Shown piece by piece: positions 18,102-26,751 of a DNA stretch of 64,000 nucleotides. Position 1 is the stretch's first letter. The number at the start of each line of letters is the position of its first letter. This stretch comes from Croceibacterium ferulae. Its GTDB lineage: Bacteria; Pseudomonadota; Alphaproteobacteria; Sphingomonadales; Sphingomonadaceae. The position numbers were made by a program, and so were the translations under genes. Below the pieces are notes generated by a model. That model searched no databases. It had not been told where the DNA came from and saw only the letters and a list, made by a program, of their open reading frames with translations. The stretch lies in contig NZ_QZVQ01000002.1 of the NCBI RefSeq assembly GCF_003660445.1, positions 186,001-250,000 of the forward strand, read 5' to 3'.

Positions 18102-18617
18102 ATGGAGCTGGAGATCGACATAGAGGAACCGTGGCCCGCCGCGGACTGGCCCGGACTGGCCGGGCGGGCGGCGGAGGCGCTGGCCACGGTCGCGCCGGAA
18201 CTCGCCAATCCGCGCCTCGCGGCCAGCCTGCTGTTCACTTCGGACGCGGAGGTGCACGGGCTGAACCGCGAATGGCGTGACCGGGACAAGCCGACCAACG
18301 TGCTGTCCTTCCCGATGCTGGAGCGGGAGGAACTGCTGGAATTGGCGCCCGACGGCCCGCCCGAACTGCTGGGCGACATCGCGCTGGCGTTCGAGACGTG
18401 CCGGCGCGAGGCGGAGGACAAGGGCGTCCCGCTGGATCATCATGCCGCCCACCTGATCGTCCACGGCCTGCTGCATCTGGCCGGCCACGATCACGAGATC
18501 GGCGATGACGAGGCGGAGATGATGGAGGCGCTGGAAACAAAGGCGCTTGCGAGACTTGGTATCGCGGACCCATATGGGGCCGCTCCGGCGATTGTGCCGG
18601 GCCAGCAAGGGAACTGA
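18102..18617 (+). CDS. ybeY: Endoribonuclease YbeY, 16S rRNA maturation
   Basis: A 171-residue zinc metallo-RNase. The signature [11 protein letters not shown] gives the three zinc-binding histidines H121, H125 and H131, and R59 in [17 protein letters not shown] is the expected conserved Arg. It trims the 3' end of 16S rRNA and takes part in ribosome quality control. The gene sits 3 bases after ybeZ and 8 bases before corC, so the three are an operon. Confidence 0.94.
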   Translation: MELEIDIEEPWPAADWPGLAGRAAEALATVAPELANPRLAASLLFTSDAEVHGLNREWRDRDKPTNVLSFPMLEREELLELAPDGPPELLGDIALAFETCRREAEDKGVPLDHHAAHLIVHGLLHLAGHDHEIGDDEAEMMEALETKALARLGIADPYGAAPAIVPGQQGN

Positions 18618-18625
18618 CCTGGGCG

Positions 18626-19552
18626 ATGCCCGAACCTTCCAATACCTCCGCCGGAGACGCGGACAGTAGACGCGGGCTGTGGCACGCGATCCGCAGCTTC
18701 TTCGACGAGGACAGCGAACTCACCCTGCGCGCGCAGATCGAAGAAGCGATCAGCGAGGCGGAGGACGAGAATGCCAGCGGCGACGGGACCGGGGCCGGCA
18801 ACGACCTGACCTCCGTCGAACTGGTGATGCTGCGCAACCTGCTCCATTTCAGCGAGCATGATGCGGATGACGTGGCGATTCCGCGCGGGGAGATCATCGC
18901 GATCTCCGCCGATGCCAGCTGGGCCGATCTGGTCGCTCTGTTCGCCGAACACGGCCATTCGCGCCTGCCGATCTATCGCGAGACGCTGGACCGGGTGATC
19001 GGCATGATCCACATCAAGGACGTGTTCGGCTACCTCGCCAGCGGCCGCACCCCGCCTGCCGACTGGACCGTGCTGATGCGCCAGCCGCTCTATGTGCCGC
19101 AGGCCCGCGGCGCGCTGGACGTGCTGGCCGACATGCGCGCCAGCCGCACCCACCTCGCCATCGTGGTGGACGAATTCTCCGGGACCGATGGCATCATCAC
19201 CATCGAGGATCTGGTGGAGGAGATCGTCGGCAACATCGAGGACGAGCATGATGACGCGCCCGTCGAACTGATCGTGCCGATCGGCGCCGGAATGTGGGAT
19301 GCCGATGCCCGCGCGGAGCTGGACGATGTCGCCAAGGCGGTCGGCGACCCGCGCATCGCGGAGGTGGAGGAATCGGTCGACACGATCGGCGGTCTCGCCG
19401 TGGTGCTGGCCGAACATGTGCCGCCGCCGGGCACGGTGGTGACCCATGCCAGCGGCTGGCGGATCGAGGTGACCGCCGGGGACGAGACCCGCGTTACCCG
19501 CCTGCGCCTGCACGAACCCGAACCTGAACCGGCCGACGCAGAGGCGGGTTGA
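18626..19552 (+). CDS. corC: CorC/HlyC family CBS-domain protein
   Basis: A 308-residue cytoplasmic protein with two CBS domains (about 75-205: DVAIPRGEIIAISADASWADL, then LAIVVDEFSGTDGIITIEDLVEEIVG) and a C-terminal CorC_HlyC domain (about 215-300). There are no membrane segments, so it is the soluble CorC type rather than the DUF21 membrane form. CorC has been linked to Mg2+/Co2+ efflux and is often grouped with ybeZ-ybeY, as here. The start at 18626 has no strong ribosome binding site, which fits coupling to ybeY. Confidence 0.88.
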   Translation: MPEPSNTSAGDADSRRGLWHAIRSFFDEDSELTLRAQIEEAISEAEDENASGDGTGAGNDLTSVELVMLRNLLHFSEHDADDVAIPRGEIIAISADASWADLVALFAEHGHSRLPIYRETLDRVIGMIHIKDVFGYLASGRTPPADWTVLMRQPLYVPQARGALDVLADMRASRTHLAIVVDEFSGTDGIITIEDLVEEIVGNIEDEHDDAPVELIVPIGAGMWDADARAELDDVAKAVGDPRIAEVEESVDTIGGLAVVLAEHVPPPGTVVTHASGWRIEVTAGDETRVTRLRLHEPEPEPADAEAG

Positions 19553-19571
19553 TCCATCCGCCATTAATGCT

Positions 19572-19610
19572 GCAAGTGCGAGAAAGCGCTCGACACGAGT
19601 TGCATTTTTT
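19572..19610 (+). terminator. Terminator candidate for the ybeZ-ybeY-corC operon
   Basis: GCAAGTGCGAG pairs with CTCGACAC...TTGC with small bulges and is followed by six T. It lies 20 bases after the corC stop. The stem is imperfect, so confidence is moderate; the T-rich end also lies in the LysR gene's leader. Confidence 0.45.
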
Positions 19611-19624
19611 AGAACAGTAGGGTC

Positions 19625-20503
19625 ATGCGTCGTCTCCCCCCTTTGAGAGCGCTGGAAGCGTTTGTGCGCGTGGTGCGCCTCGGCTCCGCCCGGGCAGCGG
19701 CTGACGAACTCAGCCTCAGCCCCAGCGCGCTGTCACGCCGCGTCGCCAATCTGGAGGATTTCACCGGCAAGAAGCTGTTCAGCCGCAGCGGGCAGGTGAT
19801 GCGCCTGACCGACGAAGGCCGCGCCTTCTACGACGCGGTGGCGCCGCATCTGGAATCGCTGGCGGTGGCCGTGGAATCGCAGTCGGAGAACCTGCAGCTG
19901 CTGCGCCTGCGCATCGGCGTGCTGCCGCTGTTCGGCACGCAGCGGCTGTTCCCCCGCCTGCCCGAACTGCGCGCCAACCACCCGCGGCTGCATATCGACA
20001 TCGATACCGGCCCCGACCCGATCGACCGGGTGGGCGACACGCTGGACGCCGCGATCCTGCTCAGCACCGAACCGCCCAAGGGGCTGTACCGTGTGGAGCT
20101 GAGCAAAAACACGGTCCACGCCATCTGCAGCAAGGCATTGGCGGAGCAGTTGGGCCCCGAGCCCACGATCGAGGATCTGACGCAGCAGACCTTCCTGGTG
20201 CACACGGAAATGCCGCTGAGCTTCGGCGCATGGAAGAATGCCTTCGGCCTCAGCGACCTGCAGCCCAACGCCATCGACCATTACGATTCCGGGCAGCTGA
20301 TCCTGGAGGCGGCGGCGCAAGGGCTGGGGATCGCCATCCTGAACGACGATTACACCAAGCGGCTGAACGACACGCGCCTGGCGGGTCTGTTCGACGTCGC
20401 CGTGCCCAGCCCCTACAGCTATTTCTTCGTCTGCCGTCCGGCCGATCTGGAGAGCCGGCCGGTGCGCATCTTCCACGACTGGGTGGTCGGCGCGGGGCTG
20501 TAA
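19625..20503 (+). CDS. LysR-type transcriptional regulator (GcvA-like)
   Basis: A 292-residue regulator with an N-terminal winged HTH (LRALEAFVRVVRLGSARAAADELSLSPSALSRRVANLE, about 8-45) and a two-lobed effector-binding domain (about 95-290). The domain order and the start PPLRALEAFVRV resemble GcvA/AmpR-type LTTRs. LTTRs often control a divergent neighbour, but here the upstream gene is corC in the same direction and the downstream gene is convergent, so no target is apparent. AGTAGGG precedes the ATG. Confidence 0.9.
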   Translation: MRRLPPLRALEAFVRVVRLGSARAAADELSLSPSALSRRVANLEDFTGKKLFSRSGQVMRLTDEGRAFYDAVAPHLESLAVAVESQSENLQLLRLRIGVLPLFGTQRLFPRLPELRANHPRLHIDIDTGPDPIDRVGDTLDAAILLSTEPPKGLYRVELSKNTVHAICSKALAEQLGPEPTIEDLTQQTFLVHTEMPLSFGAWKNAFGLSDLQPNAIDHYDSGQLILEAAAQGLGIAILNDDYTKRLNDTRLAGLFDVAVPSPYSYFFVCRPADLESRPVRIFHDWVVGAGL

Positions 20504-20505
20504 GC

Positions 20506-20541
20506 CTGCCGGCCGGCCCCACGGGGAGCCCGGCCGGTCAG
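20506..20541. terminator. Bidirectional terminator between LysR and cyclophilin genes
   Basis: CTGCCGGCCGG and CCGGCCGGTCAG pair with a single-base bulge around a CCCCACGGGG inner stem. It fills the gap between two convergent genes. There is no long T run. Confidence 0.6.
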
Positions 20542-20550
20542 ACAGCTACA

Positions 20551-21012
20551 TCAGGAAATCGTCGCCTTGACGATCTTGCCCGGATTGCGCGGCGGCTCGC
20601 CCTTGGGCAGCGCGTCGACATTCTCCATGCCGCTCTCGACCTGGCCCCAGACGGTGTACTGCTTGTCCAGGAAGCGGGCGTCATCCAGGCAGATGAAGAA
20701 CTGGCTGTTGGCGCTGTTCGGCGCGCTGGTGCGGGCCATGGAGCATACGCCGCGCACATGCGGTTCGGCATTGAATTCCGCCTTCAGGTCCGGCTTGTCG
20801 CTGCCGCCCATCCCGGTGCCGCTGGGATCGCCGCCCTGCGCCATGAAGCCGTCGATCACGCGATGGAACACCACGCCATCGTAAAAGCCGTCATTGACCA
20901 GTTCGGTGATGCGTTCGACATGGCCGGGCGCCAGGTCGGGGCGCAGCTTGATGACGACGTCGCGCGCCTCGCCATCGCCGGTGTCCAGGGTGAAGGTGAG
21001 GGTGTCGGCCAT
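20551..21012 (-). CDS. Cyclophilin-type peptidyl-prolyl cis-trans isomerase
   Basis: A 153-residue single-domain cyclophilin: FHRVIDGFMAQGGD holds the catalytic Arg (FHRV), followed by NSQFFICL and YTVWGQV. It catalyses proline isomerisation in the cytoplasm; no signal peptide is present at the chosen start (21012), which has GGGAG upstream. Longer in-frame extensions run into the mgtE promoter region and are rejected. It is divergent from mgtE. Confidence 0.92.
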   Translation of the reverse strand: MADTLTFTLDTGDGEARDVVIKLRPDLAPGHVERITELVNDGFYDGVVFHRVIDGFMAQGGDPSGTGMGGSDKPDLKAEFNAEPHVRGVCSMARTSAPNSANSQFFICLDDARFLDKQYTVWGQVESGMENVDALPKGEPPRNPGKIVKATIS

Positions 21013-21109
21013 GCAGTCTGCTCCCATTGAGGTGTGGCCGCGGCATATAGGGAGCGCTTGCGTGAAGTCACGCGCTTGCTTTTGCGGGCTGCGCGCATAG
21101 ACCCCGCGC

Positions 21110-22525
21110 ATGGCCGAACCGGACGACATTGCCCTGCTGCAGGACCCGCCCATGCGCGAGGATGGCGAGCAGCTGGACGAGGACAACCGGCTAAAGCCCG
21201 CCTTTGTCGATGCCGTGCGCGATGCGGTAAAGGAGGGCGATACCGGCCGCGCCTACGAACTGGTGGAGCCGCTGCACCCGGCGGACATCGCCGACCTGCT
21301 GGAGCTGCTGGAGCCGGCAGAACGCTACGCCCTGGCGGCGGCCATCACCGACCTGATGACCGGCGAGGTCATTGCCGAGCTGAACGATTACGTGCGCGAC
21401 GAGATGATGGAGGCGCTGCCCGCCGCCGCCGTCGCGACCATTGCCGAGCAACTGGACACCGATGACGCCGTCCAGCTGATCGAGGATCTGGGGCCGGAAG
21501 ATCAGCGCGCCGTGCTGGCCGAACTGGACCCGGAAGATCGCGCGGCGATCGAATCCGCCCTTGCCTACCCGGAAGAATCCGCCGGCCGCCTGATGCAGCG
21601 CGAGCTGGTCGCCGTGCCCGAGCATATGAGCGTGGGCGACCTGATCGATTACCTGCGGGAGCGGGATGAACTGACCACCGAGTTCTGGGAAGTGTTTGTG
21701 GTCGATCACCGGCACCACCCGATCGGCACCTGCGAGCTGTCCTGGATCCTGCGATCTCCGCGGCACATCGCCCTGGCGGATGTGATGAAGCGCGAACAGA
21801 CGCTGATCCCGGTCAGCATGGACCAGGAGGAGGTGGCGCTCCGGTTCCAGAAATACGGGCTGATCAGCGCCGCGGTGGTGGACGAAGGCGGGCGGCTGGT
21901 CGGCCAGCTGACCGTCGACGACATCGTGCACATCATCCAGGAGGAAGCGGGCGAGGACGCGCTGCTGCTGTCCGGCGCGGGCGAAGGCGACATCAACGAG
22001 CCCTTGCGCGAAACCTATTCCGCGCGCGTCCGCTGGCTGATCGCAAATCTTGGCACCGCGGTGATCGCCAGCCTGATCATCCATGCCTTCGGCGGCGCGA
22101 TCGAGCAGCTGGTCGCGTTGGCGGTGCTGATGCCGGTGGTCGCCAGCATCGGCGGCAATGCCGGCACGCAGACCATGGCGGTGACGGTGCGCGCCATTGC
22201 CACCAACCAGCTGACGCAGTCGAACACCCGCCGCATCCTGACGCGCGAGCTGAAGGTGGCGCTGATGAACGGGGTCACCGTGGCGGTGCTGGTGGGGCTG
22301 GCAACGGCGCTGGTGTTCACCCCGCAACTGGGTGGGGTGATCGCGCTGGCGGTGGTGATCAACATCCTGACCGCCGGCATGGCGGGGGTCGTGGTGCCGG
22401 TCATGTTCGACCGGCTGGATCAGGACCCTGCGGTGGCGAGCAGCGTGTTCGTGACGATGATCACCGATTCCATGGGCTTCTTCGCCTTTCTGGGGCTGGC
22501 GGTCGCCACCGGATTGACCGGGTAG
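21110..22525 (+). CDS. mgtE: MgtE magnesium channel
   Basis: A 471-residue Mg2+ channel. Residues 1-135 are the superhelical N domain (repeated DIADLLE / AIAEQLD helices), about 140-265 are two CBS domains that sense Mg2+, and about 300-471 carry five membrane helices with AVLMPVVASIGGNAGTQT, the pore-lining signature. The homodimer closes when cytosolic Mg2+ is high. A palindrome GCGTGA-AG-TCACGC lies 37 bases upstream (21060-21073) and may be an operator, but no Mg riboswitch is evident. Confidence 0.94.
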   Translation: MAEPDDIALLQDPPMREDGEQLDEDNRLKPAFVDAVRDAVKEGDTGRAYELVEPLHPADIADLLELLEPAERYALAAAITDLMTGEVIAELNDYVRDEMMEALPAAAVATIAEQLDTDDAVQLIEDLGPEDQRAVLAELDPEDRAAIESALAYPEESAGRLMQRELVAVPEHMSVGDLIDYLRERDELTTEFWEVFVVDHRHHPIGTCELSWILRSPRHIALADVMKREQTLIPVSMDQEEVALRFQKYGLISAAVVDEGGRLVGQLTVDDIVHIIQEEAGEDALLLSGAGEGDINEPLRETYSARVRWLIANLGTAVIASLIIHAFGGAIEQLVALAVLMPVVASIGGNAGTQTMAVTVRAIATNQLTQSNTRRILTRELKVALMNGVTVAVLVGLATALVFTPQLGGVIALAVVINILTAGMAGVVVPVMFDRLDQDPAVASSVFVTMITDSMGFFAFLGLAVATGLTG

Positions 22526-22547
22526 TGCGCCACCCTATCTGCTGAAC

Positions 22548-22937
22548 ATGCCGCTCAACATGACGAAGGTCGCCTTCGCTTGCCCGACGATCGACGTGCT
22601 GCGCCAGCGGCTGGAGATCTCGGGTCACACCACCACCCGTTACCTGCCCAAGCGCCACGAGGAGATGGTGGGCGGATCGCTGTTCTGGATCATGGATCAC
22701 GCTTTGGTTGCGCGTAGCCTGATCGAAGGGTTCCACCAGCCCGAGGATGGCGGGCGCTGGGCCATCCGCCTGGCCATGCCGCTGGTGCCCGTGCAGCCGC
22801 GCGCACGCCGGGCGCATCAGGGCTGGCGCTATCTGGAGGAGGCCGACGCGCCGGCGGACCTTGCGGCAGGCGAACTGGCCGGCGCGGTGCTGCCGGGCAA
22901 GCTGCTGCGCGAACTGGCGCGGCTGGGGCTCGACTGA
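22548..22937 (+). CDS. DUF1489 family protein
   Basis: A 129-residue alphaproteobacterial protein of unknown function. The N-terminal segment, the RYLPKRHEEMVGGSLFWI block and the RSLIEGF helix match DUF1489, as far as I can recognise. No catalytic motif is evident. It follows mgtE by 22 bases and may share its transcript. ATG at 22560 is an alternative start. Confidence 0.7.
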   Translation: MPLNMTKVAFACPTIDVLRQRLEISGHTTTRYLPKRHEEMVGGSLFWIMDHALVARSLIEGFHQPEDGGRWAIRLAMPLVPVQPRARRAHQGWRYLEEADAPADLAAGELAGAVLPGKLLRELARLGLD

Positions 22938-22996
22938 GCGGGAGCGATCGGAACGGGCACCCGCCCTGCCCCGTTGGTGCGGCAAGGAGAGAAACA

Positions 22997-23245
22997 ATGA
23001 CCGAACGCAACCCCCATCCCGACAATGACCTGATCGACCAGATTACCGACGGCGGCGCCGCGCCGGCGCAAGGCAGCCGTTCGCGCGGAAGCCTGCGCGG
23101 CGATGTCGGCACCCGCGCGGAACTGGATCGCGCGCTGGGAGACGACCATGGCAAGACCAGCGTCCGTGGCAGTGACAATCCCGCCCAGGACGAGATGAAG
23201 GGTGCCAAGACGATCGACGCGCTCAGGAGCGATGGTCAGGGCTGA
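22997..23245 (+). CDS. Small hydrophilic hypothetical protein
   Basis: An 82-residue, charged and probably disordered protein (DNDLIDQITDGGAAP, GSRSRGSLRGDVGTRAELD). A strong AAGGAG lies 7 bases before the ATG, which supports translation. Its 3' end overlaps the convergent nudC gene by 10 bases. I do not recognise a named family; similar small proteins occur in sphingomonads. Confidence 0.6.
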   Translation: MTERNPHPDNDLIDQITDGGAAPAQGSRSRGSLRGDVGTRAELDRALGDDHGKTSVRGSDNPAQDEMKGAKTIDALRSDGQG

Positions 23246-24120
23246 TCCAGCCACCAGCGCAGCATGGTATGGGCCACGGCTCGTGATGGCGGGGGATCGA
23301 ACGGTCCCTCGCCGGCCTGCATGTCCAGCGCCTGCGCCACCTCCTGCCGCGTGAACCAGCGGGCATCCTCCAGCTCCTCGGCATCCAGGATCAGCCGATC
23401 GCTCTCCGCCTGCGCGAGGCAAGCCAGCATCAGCTGCGACGGGAACGGCCAGGGCTGGCTGAACAGATAGCGCACGTTGCGCACCGTCACGCCGGCCTCT
23501 TCCAGCACCTCGCGCGCGACCGCCTCCTCCAGCGTCTCGCCCGGCTCCACGAAGCCGGCCAAGGCGGAGTAGCGGCCCGGCGGGAAGCGCGGCTGCCGGC
23601 CCAGCAGCAGCCGGCCTTCATGTTCCACCAGCATGATCGCCACCGGATCGGTGCGCGGAAAGTGGCTGGCGCCGCACCGGCCGCAATCGCGTTGCCACCC
23701 GCCCTTGGCGGAGATGGTCGGCGCGCCGCAATTCGCGCAGAAGCGGTGGCGGGCATGCCAGTCCAGCAGGCTGCGCGCGCCGCCATAGAGCGCGAGATCG
23801 GCGGATGGCAGTTGTTCGATCGCCTGCCACAGCGCCTGCCGCGCCAGCACCGGATCGGCATCGCCCAGCGGCGGCACGGCTGCAAAGCGGGCAAGGCCAT
23901 CCAGCAGGCCGAGAAACACCAGTTCCGCATCATAGGCCGTCAGCGGTCGCCAGCGCAGCGCACCGGCCGCGTCGACCATCGGAGCCAGACCATCCAGTTC
24001 CAGCAGCAGCGCATCATTGCCGGCGATCAGCGCCGCCAATTGCGCCGGGTCACGCCGCAGCGCATCGGCGCGGTCGATCGGCGATCCGGCGAAGCCGATC
24101 GCGCCCGCCACTGGCATCAT
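23236..24120 (-). CDS. nudC: NADH pyrophosphatase NudC (RNA decapping)
   Basis: A 294-residue Nudix hydrolase that cleaves NAD(H) and removes NAD caps from RNA. A zinc ribbon is formed by C128, C131, C146 and C149; the Nudix box begins at G189 (GFVEPGETLEEAVAREVLEEAGV); and SQPWPFPSQLM is the NudC-specific signature. The start overlaps the upstream serine hydrolase stop in ATGA, so the two are coupled. It converges with the 82-residue gene. Confidence 0.94.
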   Translation of the reverse strand: MMPVAGAIGFAGSPIDRADALRRDPAQLAALIAGNDALLLELDGLAPMVDAAGALRWRPLTAYDAELVFLGLLDGLARFAAVPPLGDADPVLARQALWQAIEQLPSADLALYGGARSLLDWHARHRFCANCGAPTISAKGGWQRDCGRCGASHFPRTDPVAIMLVEHEGRLLLGRQPRFPPGRYSALAGFVEPGETLEEAVAREVLEEAGVTVRNVRYLFSQPWPFPSQLMLACLAQAESDRLILDAEELEDARWFTRQEVAQALDMQAGEGPFDPPPSRAVAHTMLRWWLDQP

Positions 24121-25415
24121 GCCGGCGACAGGCGGGCGCTGCGGGCGACTTCGGCCAGGAATTGTTCCTGCAATCCGTAATGCGTTCCGGGCATGTACTG
24201 GCTGTAGAGCGAGGCGCGCAGGTCCAATCCGAAATGCACGAAGCCGATCGTGCCCGCCGCGCCGGACCAGCCATACAGCCCGGCCTGCTCGCCCAGACCG
24301 ACCAGTCCACCCGCGCCATAACCCATCGCCCCGCCGGCAAAGCCGCCATCCTGCGCCAGCGTGCCGGGCAGCAGGTTCGACGTCGCGAGCCGCACTGCCG
24401 CCTCGCTCATCACCCGCCGGTCGTCGATCTGGCCCAGCCCCAGGATCATCTGCAGGAAACGGTCGTAGTCGCGGGCGGACGACACCAGCCCCGCCCCGCC
24501 GAACGGGAATGGCGGCTGGTCGAGATAGATGGAGTTGCTCGCCAGATCGATCGGCACCAGCGTCCCGCCCACGATCAGATAATTGTCCGTGAAGCGCACC
24601 GCGTCCTCCGCCGCCACGCGGAAGCCGGTGCTCGTCATGCCGCAGGGGTCGAAGATGCGGTCCTGCAGGAAACGGTCGAACGGGGTGCCGGTGACGACTT
24701 CGATCACCCGGCCCATCAGGTCCAACCCGACGCTGTAGCTCCAGCGTTCGCCCGGCTGGTACACCAGCGGCACGGTGGCCAGATTGTCGGCGAACACCTC
24801 CAGGCTGGCGGCAGGCGTGCCGGCGAAACTGTCCGGGGTCTGCACCCGGCTGACGAGGGCGGGCACCAGCCCCTTCGCACGATAGGCGGCGGATAACGGC
24901 CCCTGCTGCACGATGGAATAGCCCAGGCCGCCGGTGTGCGTCAGCAAGTGGCGCATGGTCAGCGGGCGGATGGCCGGCTCCAGATTGTCCGGCGTGATGG
25001 CACCGTCGGGCTGCTTCTGCACCTGCAGCCGCGCGAAGGCGGGCAGGATGTCGGCCACCGGCTGGTTGAGCGCGATCCGGCCCTCGTCCACCAGCATCAT
25101 GGCAGCCATCGCGGTGACCGGCTTGGTCATGGAATAGATGCGGTACAGCGTGTCGGCATCCACCGGAGTGCGGCTGGTGAAGCCCAGCGTGCCGCGGGCG
25201 ATGGTGACCGGCGGCTGCTGTCCCTGCCCCATGGCAATGACCATGTTGGCCGCCTTGCGCTGCGCGACGAAGTCCTGCGCCAGCTGCTCCAGCCCCGCCC
25301 CGCGCCCGGCATCCTGCGCCAGCAGCGCGATGGGCACCCCGCCCAGCAGCGCCAACGCGCCGGCCCCGGCGCTGCGCGACAGCAAAGCACGACGATCCAG
25401 CATCAGTTCCATCAT
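24117..25415 (-). CDS. Serine hydrolase, class C beta-lactamase/esterase fold
   Basis: A 432-residue exported penicillin-binding-fold hydrolase. The active serine is in S95-M-T-K98 (SxxK), and Y227 in WSYSVG is the second motif. The N-terminus LDRRALLSRSAGAGALALLGG resembles a Tat signal. Such enzymes hydrolyse esters or peptides in the periplasm; the substrate is unknown and beta-lactamase activity is not implied. ATG codons at 25421 and 25412 are alternatives; 25415 is preferred for its 6-base spacing from GAAGG. Its stop overlaps the nudC start. Confidence 0.85.
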   Translation of the reverse strand: MMELMLDRRALLSRSAGAGALALLGGVPIALLAQDAGRGAGLEQLAQDFVAQRKAANMVIAMGQGQQPPVTIARGTLGFTSRTPVDADTLYRIYSMTKPVTAMAAMMLVDEGRIALNQPVADILPAFARLQVQKQPDGAITPDNLEPAIRPLTMRHLLTHTGGLGYSIVQQGPLSAAYRAKGLVPALVSRVQTPDSFAGTPAASLEVFADNLATVPLVYQPGERWSYSVGLDLMGRVIEVVTGTPFDRFLQDRIFDPCGMTSTGFRVAAEDAVRFTDNYLIVGGTLVPIDLASNSIYLDQPPFPFGGAGLVSSARDYDRFLQMILGLGQIDDRRVMSEAAVRLATSNLLPGTLAQDGGFAGGAMGYGAGGLVGLGEQAGLYGWSGAAGTIGFVHFGLDLRASLYSQYMPGTHYGLQEQFLAEVARSARLSPA

Positions 25416-25507
25416 CGCCATCCTTCGACCATATGCGCCGCAGAGTAACACCGCCCTGCGGCCCGGCAAGCTTGCGTCACCCTTGTGTGCTGGCTACATA
25501 ATACACC

Positions 25508-25726
25508 ATGAACATCCTATCCATCCTGATCGGTCTGTTCGCCTTGCTGATGGCGATCCCTTCAACCATTCCCCTGCTCGGCTGGGGCAATTGGTTCGTC
25601 CTGCCGGTCGCCATCGTCGGCGTGATCGTCGGCGCCCTGTCGCGCAAGACCAGCGGACGCAATTTCTGCCTGATCGTGCTGGTGCTGGCCAGCTTGCGGC
25701 TGATGATCGGCGGCGGCATCATCTAG
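25508..25726 (+). CDS. Small two-helix membrane protein, antisense to the end of mutY
   Basis: A 72-residue hydrophobic protein with two likely membrane helices (LSILIGLFALLMAIPSTIPLLG and WFVLPVAIVGVIVGALS) and a short basic loop, then a third weak hydrophobic stretch. The regular hydrophobic pattern suggests that this, not the antisense tail of mutY, is the selected protein over bases 25562-25726. No clear ribosome binding site is visible. Function unknown. Confidence 0.6.
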   Translation: MNILSILIGLFALLMAIPSTIPLLGWGNWFVLPVAIVGVIVGALSRKTSGRNFCLIVLVLASLRLMIGGGII

Positions 25727-26737
25727 GCCCAGAGCCGCCGCCTTGCGGAACAGCGTCGGCAGGCCGGCCTGATCCACCTGGGCCAGCGGCACCCATGTGC
25801 CGGCGATCACCGGCGTGCTGCTGACCGTCACGGCGTGTACGGTCAGCTCCAGCCCGAAATGAGTGAAGTCGTGGCGCACGGTGCCCAGCACCCGCCAGTC
25901 GCCCGCCAGCGGCTTCGCGCCGCTTCCGTTGCCCGCGGCGCTCCAACCGTCATCCGGCAGCGCGCGCATGCCGCCCAGCATGCCGGTGCCGGGCCGTTGC
26001 ACCAGCAATATCTCGCCTGCCCGCTCGATCCAGAAGGCCGCGCCCTTGCGCTGCGGCTTGGCTTTCTTCAGCGCCTTGACCGGCACTTCCTCCTGCCGCC
26101 CCTCCGCCCGCGCCCGGCATCCACCGGCCAGAGGGCACAGCAGGCAGCGCGGATTGCGCGGCACGCAGATCGTGGCGCCCAGATCCATCATGGCCTGCGC
26201 GAAATCGCCGGCACGGTGGTCCGGCGTGATCGCGTCCGTGGCGGCGCGGATCTGCGGACGGGCTTGGGGCAGAGGCGTGTCGATCAGCGCCAATCGGGCG
26301 ACGACCCGTTCGACATTGGCATCCACCACCACCGCCCGCCGGCCGAACGCGATCGCGGCAATGGCGGCTGCCGTATAGTCGCCGATGCCCGGAAGCCGGC
26401 GCAGCTCCGCTTCGGTGTCCGGAAAGCTGCCGCGTGCCGCCACCGCTTGCGCGCAGGCATGCAGGTTGCGGGCGCGGGAGTAATAGCCCAGCCCCGCCCA
26501 CTCGGCCATCACCGCCTCAACCGGTGCGGCGGCCAGCGCGGGCACATCGGGCCAGCGGGTGGTAAAGCGTTCGAAATAGGGGCGCACGGCAGCCACTGTG
26601 GTCTGCTGCAGCATCACCTCCGACAGCCAGATGCGGTAGGGATCAGGCCGCACGTTCGATCCGGGCGGGATGCGCCAGGGCAGCGCACGGGTGTGTCCGT
26701 CATACCAGCGGAGCAATGAAGCGGCCCTATCATCCAT
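25562..26737 (-). CDS. mutY: A/G-specific adenine DNA glycosylase MutY, with unusual C-terminal tail
   Basis: A 391-residue base excision repair enzyme that removes A paired with 8-oxoG. The HhH-GPD core has the catalytic E40 (SEVMLQQT) and D139 (VVDANVERV), the hairpin LPGIGDYTAA, and a [4Fe-4S] cluster with C191, C198, C201 and C207. A Nudix-like C-terminal domain with HDFTHFGLEL recognises 8-oxoG and ends around residue 338 (LPTLFRKAAALGL). The last 53 residues are antisense to the small membrane gene, are rich in Asp, Gln and His, and have no counterpart in other MutY proteins I know. The ATG at 26737 is chosen over one 20 codons upstream. Confidence 0.92.
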   Translation of the reverse strand: MDDRAASLLRWYDGHTRALPWRIPPGSNVRPDPYRIWLSEVMLQQTTVAAVRPYFERFTTRWPDVPALAAAPVEAVMAEWAGLGYYSRARNLHACAQAVAARGSFPDTEAELRRLPGIGDYTAAAIAAIAFGRRAVVVDANVERVVARLALIDTPLPQARPQIRAATDAITPDHRAGDFAQAMMDLGATICVPRNPRCLLCPLAGGCRARAEGRQEEVPVKALKKAKPQRKGAAFWIERAGEILLVQRPGTGMLGGMRALPDDGWSAAGNGSGAKPLAGDWRVLGTVRHDFTHFGLELTVHAVTVSSTPVIAGTWVPLAQVDQAGLPTLFRKAAALGLDDAAADHQPQAGQHQHDQAEIASAGLARQGADDHADDGDRQDEPIAPAEQGNG

Positions 26738-26751
26738 GCCCCGCCTATGGC

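Noticed and set aside
24117-25415. Antibiotic-resistance beta-lactamase.
   Set aside because: The class C fold is shared by many esterases and peptidases; the second motif is YSV rather than YxN and no ampR-like regulator is adjacent.
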